Shown: positions 54,204 through 63,093, counted from the stretch's first letter. The stretch: 64,000 nt of DNA from Halorhabdus utahensis DSM 12940 (GCF_000023945.1 NC_013158.1:1674001-1738000); one strand, 5' to 3'. Notes: generated by a model not told the origin, from the sequence alone. A program made the numbers and translations.

Positions 54204-54746
54204 ATGAGAATCGAAACACCCGAACGTGGTCAAGATCTTCACCACCCGAGTGAGGGTTTCGAGAATACTGTCTTCGCGTTCGATCGCGACTACACAGTAG
54301 ATGTCAACCCGCCACGGGAACCAGACAGGGAAGCGGTCCCGCTGGAGTGGGTCGGATATCTGGCTCATCATACTAATCACATCGTCTACGCCATCGGGAA
54401 TCAGCTACTCAAACGAGAGGCCGGGATTCCTGGTATCGCAGAGATCGTCGAATCGTATTCTGAAGTGGAAGGGGCCGATAGCGAGTCGGACAAGTTTAGT
54501 GCTCGGCCGAGTCGTCGGGAACGCGTCCGAATGTTGGCGGATCTCTACCCAGCAGCGAACGAATATATTGTCGTCGATGACGTGGATCTATCCGCCCTTC
54601 CTGGGTGGACTCATTATCCGTCCTGGGAGTTCGTTCCAGCAGCTCAAGAGAAAACCATCGTGGACGACCTGCCACCGACACAGGACGCCCTCGAGAATGT
54701 TGAGGTGGAACCTGCGACAGACGGAACCGCCTCCCACTTTTCATGA
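54204..54746 (+). CDS. HAD-superfamily-like protein
   Basis: 180 residues from the ATG at 54204; the sequence GAGATGATC lies just before it and resembles the 16S anti-Shine-Dalgarno complement, whereas ATG 54195 would use up that motif. The motif FDRDYTVDVNP (Asp27, Asp29, Thr31) matches HAD motif I (DxDxT/V), and YIVVDDVDLSALPGWTHY near 125-145 matches the acidic motif IV. The cap region is small. The reaction is not predictable: phosphatase or other phosphoryl transfer is the family's range. It is divergent from the VWA gene. Confidence 0.6.
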   Translation: MRIETPERGQDLHHPSEGFENTVFAFDRDYTVDVNPPREPDREAVPLEWVGYLAHHTNHIVYAIGNQLLKREAGIPGIAEIVESYSEVEGADSESDKFSARPSRRERVRMLADLYPAANEYIVVDDVDLSALPGWTHYPSWEFVPAAQEKTIVDDLPPTQDALENVEVEPATDGTASHFS

Positions 54747-55103
54747 TCTTCAATCAATGTGGATTCGTCGTAATGCGATGGTAGATCGTCATCCGGGACA
54801 CCGACCAGACCTCTGCAGAATGTCTGCTCAACCGCACACACGGTTAAGTTATTACAAGACTATTGTCAGCACTTTATTAGGATGCAGGTAAGTTCAGTTG
54901 CGCAGGTATGAATTGCAACTTCTCCTGAAAGTGTGAACTGAACTTCGGTGGAAATTTCATTCTCAAACTAAAACGAAAAGTTGAGAAATGAGAGGGAGTC
55001 CACACAGATATACCAGGGAGCAAAATCTCGTAGCACCTCTCAGAACCCTCATGCTCAGCTACCCAGGGACAATGCCACAAACCATTTCTAACCAGGATTA
55101 TTA
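54747..55103. other. Intergenic region, nothing clear
   Basis: About 355 bases with mixed composition. AT-rich stretches occur near 54840-54890 and 54945-55000. I see no convincing gene, RNA or repeat. Confidence 0.35.
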
Positions 55104-56939
55104 ATGAGTTCTTGCACATTTTCCACAGGAGATCTGCAAGCACCAGACCACTCAAATAGTAATGTATCCTTCCCGAAAGAGTGGTCCTGTCCGCATGAGG
55201 CTGTAGAGGGGCGGGAAAAATGCATATTTCATCTAACATCGAAGGAACGGGAAAGGGACGACATCTCAGACGAATATGTAGCTAACCAAGCTCGGAAACT
55301 TGCTACAGAGAGAACTGAGAAAGCAACGCTAATTGGAGCGAATCTCCCCGAGTTAGACTTAAGTGACACGATTGTTTCGAGTGAATCAGGTGGATTGTTA
55401 GATCTTCGGTTTTCATCGATTTCTGGTGAACTCAACTTCAACGACACACTCGTCGAAATACCCGTCTCAGCAGTAGGTGCAGAACTCACGGGCGGAATAG
55501 AGCTTCGAAACACGACCTTTGAAAAAGAAGTCTCCTTCTATGGTTCACGCATCAAAAGTACAATTGAAGGGATGGCTGTGCAGTTTCAGGGGAGAGCAAT
55601 CTTTGCTCGCATTTTGGCGTCATATTCTGTGAGATTGCGTGACAGTACCATTTTCGAGAAAACAGCAACTTTTTCCCAACTTGAAATTAAAGGAAAACAA
55701 GGCTCTTTAGATCTTCGACGTGTACTGGCTAAGGGCCCGTTCTATGGACGTCAGATTGACGTTCCAAGATTTGATTGCAGCGAAACAGTGTTTGAAGGAT
55801 TTTTTGGACTACTCGGGGCACATATTCGAGGGGACGCGAATTTCAGGGATTGTCATTTCAAGTCACTAACTACTTTTGGAGATGGTGATCGAAAACAGAT
55901 TCCGGATAATACAGAAATAGAGGGGAGTGCGGACTTTACTTCGGTGCTTGCCGATCAGACACTCAGCTTTGAAAAAGTCAAATTCAAAGGGGAACTTGAC
56001 TTCACTGGTAGTTTCTTTGCTCGTATAGTGCGGCTTGAGTTAGTGACATTATATGACGGTGTCAAGTTGAACCAATCTAAGTTCAAGGGGGGCCTCGAAT
56101 TCAAACCACAGTATACGACCTCTGAGGGAGACTATTTCACCGTTACCGCAGCGGAAACGTCAATATCTTCAGGGATACTTGCCCAACCGGGACAGGCACA
56201 ATCAGTCCCGATCCGTTTCGAATTTGTCGATGCAAACCTGGGAGACGTCTCCTTCTATGAGACAGAATTAGAGGGGGAACCGTTTTTGCTTGGAAATTAT
56301 ACCTACAAACCGTCCTCACTTGATCATGTGAAGTTTGTGCGAACTCGGTTTACCGGATTTGACTTCACATCATATCGGACGGCATTTGAAGGGAACTGGA
56401 CATTGCATCGGTTTACAAATGCAAATGAAAATCGCCATCAATCAGATCTCGATCCTGTCGATTTAGAATTGACATATATGTATGGCAAGCAAGGTGCGAA
56501 CAACATTGGTGATAACCTGGCTGCTGCAAAATTCTTCCAGAAAGAGATGGAATATCGCACGAAGAGATACCATCCAGCCACGAAAAATATATATGGAAAT
56601 AGTTGGTTGAAGCACGCCGGACTTCGATTATGGGGACTAACAAACTTTTCAGAAAGTCCTACTCGAGTCTTTTCTTTGGGAGTGCTTCTAACCGTCGGCT
56701 TTGCAGCGTTGTATGGGATTCTATCATTTCTAGGGATTGCCAACGCACCGTATTCAAACGCGCCGCTTGGCACCGGATATCTAATTTTCAGTGCCGAATC
56801 TTTGATTACCTTGGTTCATGCCCCAGGGGCAATTGTCAAAGCATGGGAGATCCGTCTACTTTCCGTCTTTGAAGGGTTTCTTGGGGCCTTCCTGATAGCG
56901 CTCTTTGTATTTTCCCTAACTAGGGCGGTCCACCGATAG
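55104..56939 (+). CDS. Pentapeptide-like repeat protein with channel-like membrane tail
   Basis: 611 residues. The N terminus has CPHEAVEGREKCIFH, a possible small metal site. Residues about 75-440 form a long right-handed beta-helix-like repeat with the A/S-x-L/F-x pattern typical of pentapeptide repeats (LIGANLPELDLSDTI, LDLRFSSISGELNFNDTL, ANFRDCHFKSLTTF and so on). The last 110 residues have two hydrophobic helices around a short, Gly/Ser/Thr-rich loop (GVLLTVGFAALYGILSFLGI, then LGAFLIALFVFSLTRAVHR), similar in layout to a two-TM ion-channel pore. Such repeat-plus-channel fusions occur in archaea, sometimes near defence genes. The function is unknown. AT-richer than core genes. Confidence 0.65.
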   Translation: MSSCTFSTGDLQAPDHSNSNVSFPKEWSCPHEAVEGREKCIFHLTSKERERDDISDEYVANQARKLATERTEKATLIGANLPELDLSDTIVSSESGGLLDLRFSSISGELNFNDTLVEIPVSAVGAELTGGIELRNTTFEKEVSFYGSRIKSTIEGMAVQFQGRAIFARILASYSVRLRDSTIFEKTATFSQLEIKGKQGSLDLRRVLAKGPFYGRQIDVPRFDCSETVFEGFFGLLGAHIRGDANFRDCHFKSLTTFGDGDRKQIPDNTEIEGSADFTSVLADQTLSFEKVKFKGELDFTGSFFARIVRLELVTLYDGVKLNQSKFKGGLEFKPQYTTSEGDYFTVTAAETSISSGILAQPGQAQSVPIRFEFVDANLGDVSFYETELEGEPFLLGNYTYKPSSLDHVKFVRTRFTGFDFTSYRTAFEGNWTLHRFTNANENRHQSDLDPVDLELTYMYGKQGANNIGDNLAAAKFFQKEMEYRTKRYHPATKNIYGNSWLKHAGLRLWGLTNFSESPTRVFSLGVLLTVGFAALYGILSFLGIANAPYSNAPLGTGYLIFSAESLITLVHAPGAIVKAWEIRLLSVFEGFLGAFLIALFVFSLTRAVHR

Positions 56940-57032
56940 AATGCTTCCATCCCCTAGGGATTCCTAATGCAGGAGCGTGCACGATTGTTCGCAGATAAAA
57001 AGTGACACAGCTCAGAAACACCAGATTGAGTC

Positions 57033-57269
57033 TCAATCCATTTGTCGAAATCTGTCGATATCGACTTCCTCATCTGGGACTATCGTGGCGTTGACGTAGT
57101 GGCTGTTCAGCGATCCAGCCAAGCGCCGTTCATCAATCTCATCAAGGTCGACGATAGGGACCATTGTTTTCCCATCTTCGTTTCCGTAGTACTTCCCGTC
57201 GATAACGACACCCTGCTCAACCAGCTTGTGCGATTCCCCCTGTTCTTGCGCGCTAATGATGACCGCCAT
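57033..57269 (-). CDS. Small hypothetical protein
   Basis: 78 residues from the ATG at 57269. Beta-rich start (MAVIISAQEQ), then KLVEQGVVIDGKYYGNEDGK and an acidic C terminus. No family recognised. It is convergent with the pentapeptide-like gene and lies 84 bases from the start of the next gene's end; it is probably a stand-alone gene. Confidence 0.45.
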   Translation of the reverse strand: MAVIISAQEQGESHKLVEQGVVIDGKYYGNEDGKTMVPIVDLDEIDERRLAGSLNSHYVNATIVPDEEVDIDRFRQMD

Positions 57270-57352
57270 TGCTCTCACACCCCATATACGTACACGATAC
57301 GGAACTGAATGACCTTCAAACTTCAAGGGTCGAAATGTTTTCTACCCACGCT

Positions 57353-58588
57353 TCACCCAACTGTTGATTTATCGATATCAAAAGCCCGTAGTTCGATACC
57401 AGCTATTGGAAGCCTGTGGCCATCATTTTGACTGGTCACAAATGGGGCAGTCCCTGAAAGCCGGAATGTGACGGTCCATTCGCCATCAGTGCCGACAACA
57501 CAGAAATTCTCAGCTCCAGAGTCGACGGTGATGATATCGAACGTGCGAGTATCCGCACCGAAGTCGACAGTCATTTTGTCACCCTCAACAGCGTACATAA
57601 GCGAGATCTGTATCGGATGGACTCGGCCCAAGCCGGTCACCAGAGAGTGAAGTGAATCAGACGTTCGGCGGTCGTCCATCGTCCACCTGATTGAGGAGTT
57701 CTGCTGCACTAGAGTAAACGAGTACCCCTCATAGGGGTTCTTCGCAGTCACAGTACGAGTATCGCTGGTGCCAACGTCAATCACTTTCCCGCGGAGATGT
57801 CCTGTCCGGACGGGTGCCTTCGTCCTGATCGATATCCAGTCGCCCACCTGGAGAGAGGTAAAGTCAGCACCCCATCGAGTGACTGTGTGACGAGGGAACG
57901 TAGCTTCTCGCAGAGCATGCTGTGTGTCGATGGCAACGTCCGCGTCAGGATCTTCATGGGTTCGAAGCGTTTCGATAGCGGCTTCCGATCCGATTGCACC
58001 GAGTGCTATCGTCGCAGCTGTCCGCACCTCCGGTTCGTCGTCAGTGAGAAGAAGACATACAGTGTCAACATGACTCGAATCCAAGCCACCCACTCGTTCG
58101 AGATGAGCAAGCGCACGACAGCAATGCTTTCTAACAGACGGGTGAGGGTCCCGAAGCAGGTCAGACAACATTTCTTCCCAAATGAATATTTTACTAGACC
58201 GGCCGAATGCGACGAGTTCGGTCGTCCACGCAGCACTATGACGGACCCAGCGGTTGTCATCAAGGAGTAGCTGCTTGAGAGTGCGAAGGTCGCCATGGTC
58301 GAACCGCTCCGGGTCGGCCGCTGTCCCTTCGCTGATTGCTCGAGTGAGATCAATCCGAATCTGGTCGTCAGCATTGCTTTCCCGGAGGAATGCGAAGATA
58401 TTACCCACGATCGGCTGAACGGCTTCGCGATTTTCCTTCGACACTTCACACAGTGCTTTCGCAATCGTCCGTCGTGTCTCACTGTCACTCCCTTTCAAGA
58501 CTTTGACGAGGCGGTCGGTATCCTCGTAATCGAGTGACGATGGATGCTCCCAACAACGCTCGAGAAGATCAGTTGATACCGACATCAC
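57353..58588 (-). CDS. HEAT-repeat protein
   Basis: 411 residues. Residues about 20-230 contain at least five helical HEAT-type repeats (for example LLLDDNRWVRHSAAWTTELV, LRDPHPSVRKHCCRALAHLE, LTDDEPEVRTAATIALGAIG). The C-terminal 170 residues are beta-rich (VGDWISIRTKAPVRTGHLRG, TVTFRLSG) with unknown fold. HEAT repeats are protein-binding scaffolds, so a partner is expected. The gene is convergent to the left and 60 bases downstream of the HNH gene's end. Function unknown. Confidence 0.7.
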   Translation of the reverse strand: MMSVSTDLLERCWEHPSSLDYEDTDRLVKVLKGSDSETRRTIAKALCEVSKENREAVQPIVGNIFAFLRESNADDQIRIDLTRAISEGTAADPERFDHGDLRTLKQLLLDDNRWVRHSAAWTTELVAFGRSSKIFIWEEMLSDLLRDPHPSVRKHCCRALAHLERVGGLDSSHVDTVCLLLTDDEPEVRTAATIALGAIGSEAAIETLRTHEDPDADVAIDTQHALREATFPRHTVTRWGADFTSLQVGDWISIRTKAPVRTGHLRGKVIDVGTSDTRTVTAKNPYEGYSFTLVQQNSSIRWTMDDRRTSDSLHSLVTGLGRVHPIQISLMYAVEGDKMTVDFGADTRTFDIITVDSGAENFCVVGTDGEWTVTFRLSGTAPFVTSQNDGHRLPIAGIELRAFDIDKSTVG

Positions 58589-58648
58589 AACCCCCCATTA
58601 TATTGCTATAGATTTGGCCGCCACTATCCATTTTTGGGATTAAATTAT

Positions 58649-59872
58649 TCAGCGGGTGACTTCGGAGATCCGTTGACTATGGTAGCTTAATTTCTCAGGG
58701 TCCAAATCGTGTTCCCCATCGACAGTCAGAGTACTACCGTGAACAGTATCATCATATTCATGATGTATCTCATAAGTCCCGGGATCAATCTCTATCAAAC
58801 CGTAATCAAAGTCTGCATGATGATTCGGACATAGAACCAAGATATTACTTGGCGTGTCTGGTCCGTTATGCGGCTCACCCAGCGGCTTGATATGATGTCC
58901 CTCTGCGTAGCGTTTATCTGGACCCTGATACCGGGGACTATCGCAGACCTGACACTCGTAATCGTATGCTCCTTTTAATTCTTTGACGAGTGTCGTGTTG
59001 CGGACTGTCCGACTAATAGTCGTTTCGACTGAATCCGGGGTAATCACGTCGTCTACGAACTCTTCAGAGTCAATATTCGAAGAATTAGCGGCATCTAGTA
59101 TAGCCTGCGAATCGCTAACCTGCTCATCCTCGTCTGTCAATATTGAGTCAAATATTTGCATTTCGTCGATCAACAATTCATCCGAAGAATGAGAACAAGC
59201 CCGTTTGATATGCTTTTCAACGGTCGCTTCTGATCTTTCGATCTCCGATGCAACTTTTTCGAGTGTCATTTCGGGATCCTGAGCCCATAGTTCTCGAACG
59301 TTCTGGCAATCCTCTTTGGTTAGATTACCTCCCCGTTCCTCAGTTGATCGAGAGCTCGTAGTAATATCGTGAGAACAGTTTCCGTTGACGTGTTGAACAA
59401 CGGCCTCATAGCTCCACCGAACATCCCGTGCAACATCCATAATGCTTCGTTCTTCGTCGTCGAAGAACCGCTCGCGGAGCACGGCACAGTCAGTTTCCGA
59501 AATCGGCTCCCGATCACTGATTTCGCTCCGAGCCACCGTGGGCGCATCGTTATTATGTGAGCACTCACCGGTGAGATGACGAGCAATTGGCCGCCATCGT
59601 GTCTCGAACCGTTGCTCTAAGGTCTCCGTATCGAAACCATCTGCGAATAGGTTTCGGATCTCCTGGCACTGATCAGCATCTAATTGATGACTGACCGGCG
59701 GGTCGATTGGTTCAATTGCGATATCGTGACTACAGTCTCCGTATAGGTGGTGGCGGAGTTCCTGTTTCTCGATATCTAGCTCCTCCACCAATGGATCAAA
59801 CCCGGTTTGCTGAGAGTATTCACGTCGGATTGTCGCACAACGCTCCGGCGAGACCACAGATTCTTCCATCAT
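58649..59872 (-). CDS. HNH endonuclease with four C...H-x4-C-x-H repeats
   Basis: 407 residues (two Met codons at the start). The C-terminal HNH domain is intact: YECQVCDSPRY, YAEGHHIKPLG and ILVLCPNHHADFDYG (about 305-357). The N-terminal 230 residues hold four tandem repeats of 55-60 residues. Each has an opening Cys (12, 69, 129, 189) and a closing His-x4-Cys-x-His: H42-C47-H49, H99-C104-H106, H161-C166-H168, H221-C226-H228. Between them lies a helix-turn-helix-like stretch (EKVASEIERSEATVEKHI). The repeats probably bind zinc and DNA, giving target choice to the nuclease. The gene follows the TFB-like gene by 6 bases, so they are one operon. Confidence 0.75.
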   Translation of the reverse strand: MMEESVVSPERCATIRREYSQQTGFDPLVEELDIEKQELRHHLYGDCSHDIAIEPIDPPVSHQLDADQCQEIRNLFADGFDTETLEQRFETRWRPIARHLTGECSHNNDAPTVARSEISDREPISETDCAVLRERFFDDEERSIMDVARDVRWSYEAVVQHVNGNCSHDITTSSRSTEERGGNLTKEDCQNVRELWAQDPEMTLEKVASEIERSEATVEKHIKRACSHSSDELLIDEMQIFDSILTDEDEQVSDSQAILDAANSSNIDSEEFVDDVITPDSVETTISRTVRNTTLVKELKGAYDYECQVCDSPRYQGPDKRYAEGHHIKPLGEPHNGPDTPSNILVLCPNHHADFDYGLIEIDPGTYEIHHEYDDTVHGSTLTVDGEHDLDPEKLSYHSQRISEVTR

Positions 59873-59878
59873 GTTTGT

Positions 59879-60757
59879 TCACCTCAGAACCTCTCGATAT
59901 TCATTGATTGTATGGTTGGTCACAGAGATTATATCTGTCAGGTCATCACGTGTCAGGTCAGGATGGTTATCATCCACTCGTTGGTTCGCTTCCAACACAG
60001 CGGCACAGACTCCAGCCTCCGTACTACTGTTTTCGTCGACCAATTCGGAATGTCCTTCAAGAACCGATTTTGCTTCTGCCACGACTGCAGGTGAAAGGTC
60101 GAACTCAGATTTGAGCACGGCAATTCCGTGTTCGGCATCTTCGAATCGGTGGTTCTCTATTGTGTATTCTGTCTCGTGGTATATGTGTCTAAGTATTTTT
60201 GTGTACTCGGTTCGGATCGTCACTTCGCTCGGGCCCACAACGTCAGACACCTTGCTCTGTGTGAGTTCATAAGAACAATCGTTTAGATATTGACCCGCAA
60301 AAATTGTACTCGCTGCAATTGTTGTCGGAGCGAGGTTCTCTAATCGACCAGATAAGGAATCCACAATATCAAGAAGGATATCCATCTCCTCATCAATCGG
60401 AAGCTCTTCAGCTGTCCTTTTGAGCGTAATCTCAGGCCGCGGTGGTGGCAACGGAACGCCAGCTTCGTTTAGAATTCGCGTTGACACCGTTTGTAATCGC
60501 TTATCTTTGATTCGAGCTTCACCCGCGACATCTCGGAACGTTGCTCCGCAGTCCTGATGTAATCGCACCGTGGCGTACACACATGTGGCACTGAGATCAT
60601 CAAGTCGACTGTATGTGATATCCTCTTCAATTATTTGATGATATATGCGAAGAGCTTGTTTGACAACGGATTCGGAAAGACTGAGACTATCGCCCATTCG
60701 TTCTATTTCACTCGCAACATATCGAACGCCAGCGGTCTGGAAATCACTTTGACTCAT
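59879..60757 (-). CDS. TFB-like protein with three cyclin folds and no zinc ribbon
   Basis: 292 residues. The zinc ribbon and B-finger of normal TFB are missing. Three cyclin-type helical domains follow one another. Domain 1 is at about 8-100 (VVKQALRIYHQIIEE, LDDLSATCVYATVRLH) and domain 2 at about 108-195 (APTTIAASTIFAGQYL, VSDVVGPSEVTIRTEY). Domain 3 is at about 203-292 (VVAEAKSVLEGHS, EAGVCAAVLEANQR, LTDIISVTNHTINEYR). Domains 1-2 resemble the TFB core that contacts TBP and BRE DNA; domain 3 is extra. Without the ribbon it should not recruit polymerase normally, so it may be a repressor, competitor or DNA-binding adaptor. It is first in an operon with the HNH gene. Confidence 0.7.
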   Translation of the reverse strand: MSQSDFQTAGVRYVASEIERMGDSLSLSESVVKQALRIYHQIIEEDITYSRLDDLSATCVYATVRLHQDCGATFRDVAGEARIKDKRLQTVSTRILNEAGVPLPPPRPEITLKRTAEELPIDEEMDILLDIVDSLSGRLENLAPTTIAASTIFAGQYLNDCSYELTQSKVSDVVGPSEVTIRTEYTKILRHIYHETEYTIENHRFEDAEHGIAVLKSEFDLSPAVVAEAKSVLEGHSELVDENSSTEAGVCAAVLEANQRVDDNHPDLTRDDLTDIISVTNHTINEYREVLR

Positions 60758-61300
60758 TGAATCATGGTTTGCAGAGATGTCGTAAGTAGCTTATCGTGCT
60801 AAAATCAGCCGCTGTGGGGGTTGTGTATGCACTTACCAAGACACTATTGACCCGGAAAATATACGTAACGGAGTCCTCACTCTCCTCAATATAGTTTTAC
60901 AGTGCTGTGATCGACGAGTTCAACCTTCGGTAGTTTCCATCGATATTGATCGGAATGTCCGTTCATCACATACTCGACTCTATCTAGATCTTCAAAAGGT
61001 ACTGACTGCGATTGCAGTAATAGGAATATGACACTTATCCTGGGAGTTACCATCCCATCCTCACTACTGGCCAACGGCCAAGATCAGACTAATTCCATGT
61101 AATTGAGCCTTGTTAAAATATTTGATATCTGATCTTATAGCGATCGAGAACAAATTTGGCGTTTCTGACGATACATTTCGGGATGAGTTCGCGACCTGAC
61201 CAAGCCAGGACCTCATTCGAACCAGTAGCATGGTACTCTTTCTGGAAATTCCGGAATTGCCCCTCCGCCATTTAATATGTCGGCTGATTAACGAACGAAT
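60758..61300. promoter_or_regulatory. AT-rich intergenic region, candidate replication origin
   Basis: About 540 bases separate the TFB-like gene from orc1/cdc6. Haloarchaeal origins usually lie next to orc1/cdc6 genes and contain an AT-rich unwinding stretch with repeated initiator sites. AT-rich stretches are visible at about 60,850-60,900 and 61,090-61,140, but I cannot find clear repeated origin boxes. A short palindrome GGAAATTCC occurs near 61,243. A small minus-strand frame (60886-61074) could encode a 62-residue protein, but its start is weak. TTTAATAT at 61271-61278 lies 25 bases before the initiator ATG as a TATA box. Confidence 0.35.
61271..61278 (+). promoter_or_regulatory. TATA element for orc1/cdc6
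   Basis: TTTAATAT is centred about 26 bases before the ATG at 61301, the standard spacing for a leaderless haloarchaeal mRNA. Confidence 0.5.
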
Positions 61301-62320
61301 ATGCTCAGAGACGCCCGCTTCCTCCGGGAGGAGTTCGTTCCCCGAGAGGTGGTCCACCGCGATCCGGAGATCAACCACTTATCAAGTGTCCTCCAGCCAC
61401 TCGCAGACGGTCGCCCCGCCGACACGGCGTTCATCAGTGGCCCCTCGGGGTCAGGCAAGACGTGCATTTCGAAGTACACCGTCGAACAGCTGAAAGAAGA
61501 AAATCTCGATGTCGAATCCATCTACGTCAACTGCTGGAACGACCACTCGCGTTTCCAGGTACTCTTCCGAATCCTCGACGAAGTCACGAGTACCGTCGAT
61601 ATCCATCGCCAGTCAACGCCGCGTGACGTACTGTTCGACCGTCTTCGCGATCACGACGGCCCACCCTGTGTCGTCATCCTCGACGAGGTCGACCAGCTCG
61701 CGGACCGGAAGGTCCTCTACGAACTGCTTGGCTTGCAGTCGTTCTCGCTGGTCCTGATCGTGAACGACGTCGAGGAACTCCTCGCCGAGGTGGACGAACG
61801 CCTGGCGAGCCGCCTTCGCAGTGCCGAGCGTATCCGCTTTCACGCGTACACGACCGACGAACTCGTCGACATCCTCCGCGAGCGGGCCGACCGGGCGCTC
61901 ACGCACGACGCGATTTCACAGGAGCAACTCGAGGCGATCGCCGACGAGGCTGGCGGGGACGCCCGCGTCGCGATCGCGACGCTCAAACTTGCCGCGCGAC
62001 AGGCCGATCGAGACGGTGCCGAGCAGATCACGACCGACCACGTGAAGCAGGCTGTCCCCGACGCCCGCGAGGAACTCCGCCAGAAGAATCTGGACGCGCT
62101 ATCGGAGCATCAGCAGGTGATCTACGAGATCATCGAGGAGCACGAGTCGATCGCCCCCGGCGATCTGTATCCGGAGTACCGGTCTCGCGTCGACAATCCG
62201 AAATCCGATCGAACCGTTCGGAGCTATCTCAAGAAGATGGTGCGGTACAACCTGGTCGCGGCCGAAGGATCGACGCAGGACCGCCGCTATCGGAGTCTGG
62301 CACCGCCGAGTCCGTCGTGA
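61301..62320 (+). CDS. orc1/cdc6: Orc1/Cdc6-type replication initiator
   Basis: 339 residues. AAA+ motifs: Walker A GPSGSGKT (Gly47-Thr54, Lys53), Walker B VVILDEVDQL near 125, sensor 1 LVLIVNDVEELL, and arginine/sensor 2 region ARVAIATLKLAARQ near 225. The C-terminal 80 residues form a winged helix (SEHQQVIYEIIEEHESIAPG, RTVRSYLKKMVRYNLVAAEG). Orc1/Cdc6 binds origin DNA and starts replication in archaea; extra copies often mark plasmid or integrated-element origins. It is shorter than the usual 400 residues. The gene lies after an AT-rich region suited to an origin and is followed by the toxin-antitoxin pair. Confidence 0.9.
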   Translation: MLRDARFLREEFVPREVVHRDPEINHLSSVLQPLADGRPADTAFISGPSGSGKTCISKYTVEQLKEENLDVESIYVNCWNDHSRFQVLFRILDEVTSTVDIHRQSTPRDVLFDRLRDHDGPPCVVILDEVDQLADRKVLYELLGLQSFSLVLIVNDVEELLAEVDERLASRLRSAERIRFHAYTTDELVDILRERADRALTHDAISQEQLEAIADEAGGDARVAIATLKLAARQADRDGAEQITTDHVKQAVPDAREELRQKNLDALSEHQQVIYEIIEEHESIAPGDLYPEYRSRVDNPKSDRTVRSYLKKMVRYNLVAAEGSTQDRRYRSLAPPSPS

Positions 62321-62395
62321 TTGCTATAACCAGCAGGCGAAGCCTGGATCCGAGCATGACGGCCAATCACGGCCCGACGATAAGATACTTTACTC

Positions 62396-62413
62396 TTGCA
62401 CATCTATGTGCAA
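62396..62413. promoter_or_regulatory. 18-bp perfect palindrome, likely operator of the AbiE-like pair
   Basis: TTGCACAT-CT-ATGTGCAA is a perfect inverted repeat ending 14 bases before the ATG at 62428. A TATA-like AAGATACTTTA lies just upstream (about 62382-62392), so the palindrome covers the expected transcription start. Winged-helix antitoxins of this type commonly repress their own operon by binding such sites. Confidence 0.65.
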
Positions 62414-62427
62414 CCATAAGAAGACAG

Positions 62428-63093
62428 ATGTATACTGCATGCGGCGAAAAGGAGCTGAAGACGTTGCTCGCGATCGATCCGGGCGATACGATCGTCGGCG
62501 TCGCACGGAAGATCGACGAGAACCGCGAGACGATCCGCCGGACCGTCGATCGTCTGGAAGCCGAGGGCTACGTTGAATACGACGACGGACTCACTGTCCT
62601 CGACGACGGGGTCCGAGACGCTGGACTGCAACTGCTCGCGGCCTCGGCAGGCGTCTCACCACCGTCAATTTCCGAGGCCTACGTCCTCCCGCAGTTCGCC
62701 AATATGGACTTCGCGTTCACCGGGATCGACGCGGTGTACGTCTGGACGCGTGGCGGTTACCAGGTCGCGCGCGAACCAGACGATTATCCCCTCTTCATCG
62801 CCGTCGAGGAATCCGACTTCGAAGGCTGGGAGCGATTTTTCGACCAGTTCGATATCCCCGTCTCCCGCGAGCGACAACCGCGCGAGAATATCGACGGCCC
62901 ACTCCAGGTCGTCGTCGAATCTCGTGACTCGATCGACGCGGAATCGGTCGACGGCCGTCCGGTCATCACGCTGGACGAGACGGTCGAATTCGCCCGGGAA
63001 TACTACGCCACGTTCCAGTCGGCCTTATCCATGCTCGATCGCATGTACGACGAGGTCGACAGCGACGCGGACTACCGGATGGAGCCAGCATGA
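62428..63093 (+). CDS. Winged-helix regulator, AbiEi-like antitoxin
   Basis: 221 residues from the ATG at 62428, the first after the promoter and operator; in-frame codons upstream would run through the palindrome. The N-terminal 70 residues are a winged helix: LKTLLAIDPGDTIVGVARKI, ENRETIRRTVDRLEAEGYVE. The C-terminal part (about 85-220) is the companion domain of nucleotidyltransferase toxins' antitoxins (PLFIAVEESDFEGWERFF). It overlaps the next gene by 4 bases (ATGA), so the pair is a classic antitoxin-toxin operon. It probably represses the operon through the palindrome. Confidence 0.75.
   Translation: MYTACGEKELKTLLAIDPGDTIVGVARKIDENRETIRRTVDRLEAEGYVEYDDGLTVLDDGVRDAGLQLLAASAGVSPPSISEAYVLPQFANMDFAFTGIDAVYVWTRGGYQVAREPDDYPLFIAVEESDFEGWERFFDQFDIPVSRERQPRENIDGPLQVVVESRDSIDAESVDGRPVITLDETVEFAREYYATFQSALSMLDRMYDEVDSDADYRMEPA

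Noticed and set aside
60886-61074. 62-codon minus-strand frame in the candidate origin region
   Set aside because: The sequence is somewhat protein-like but short, its start is weak, and no homology can be claimed. It could be a decayed small gene.
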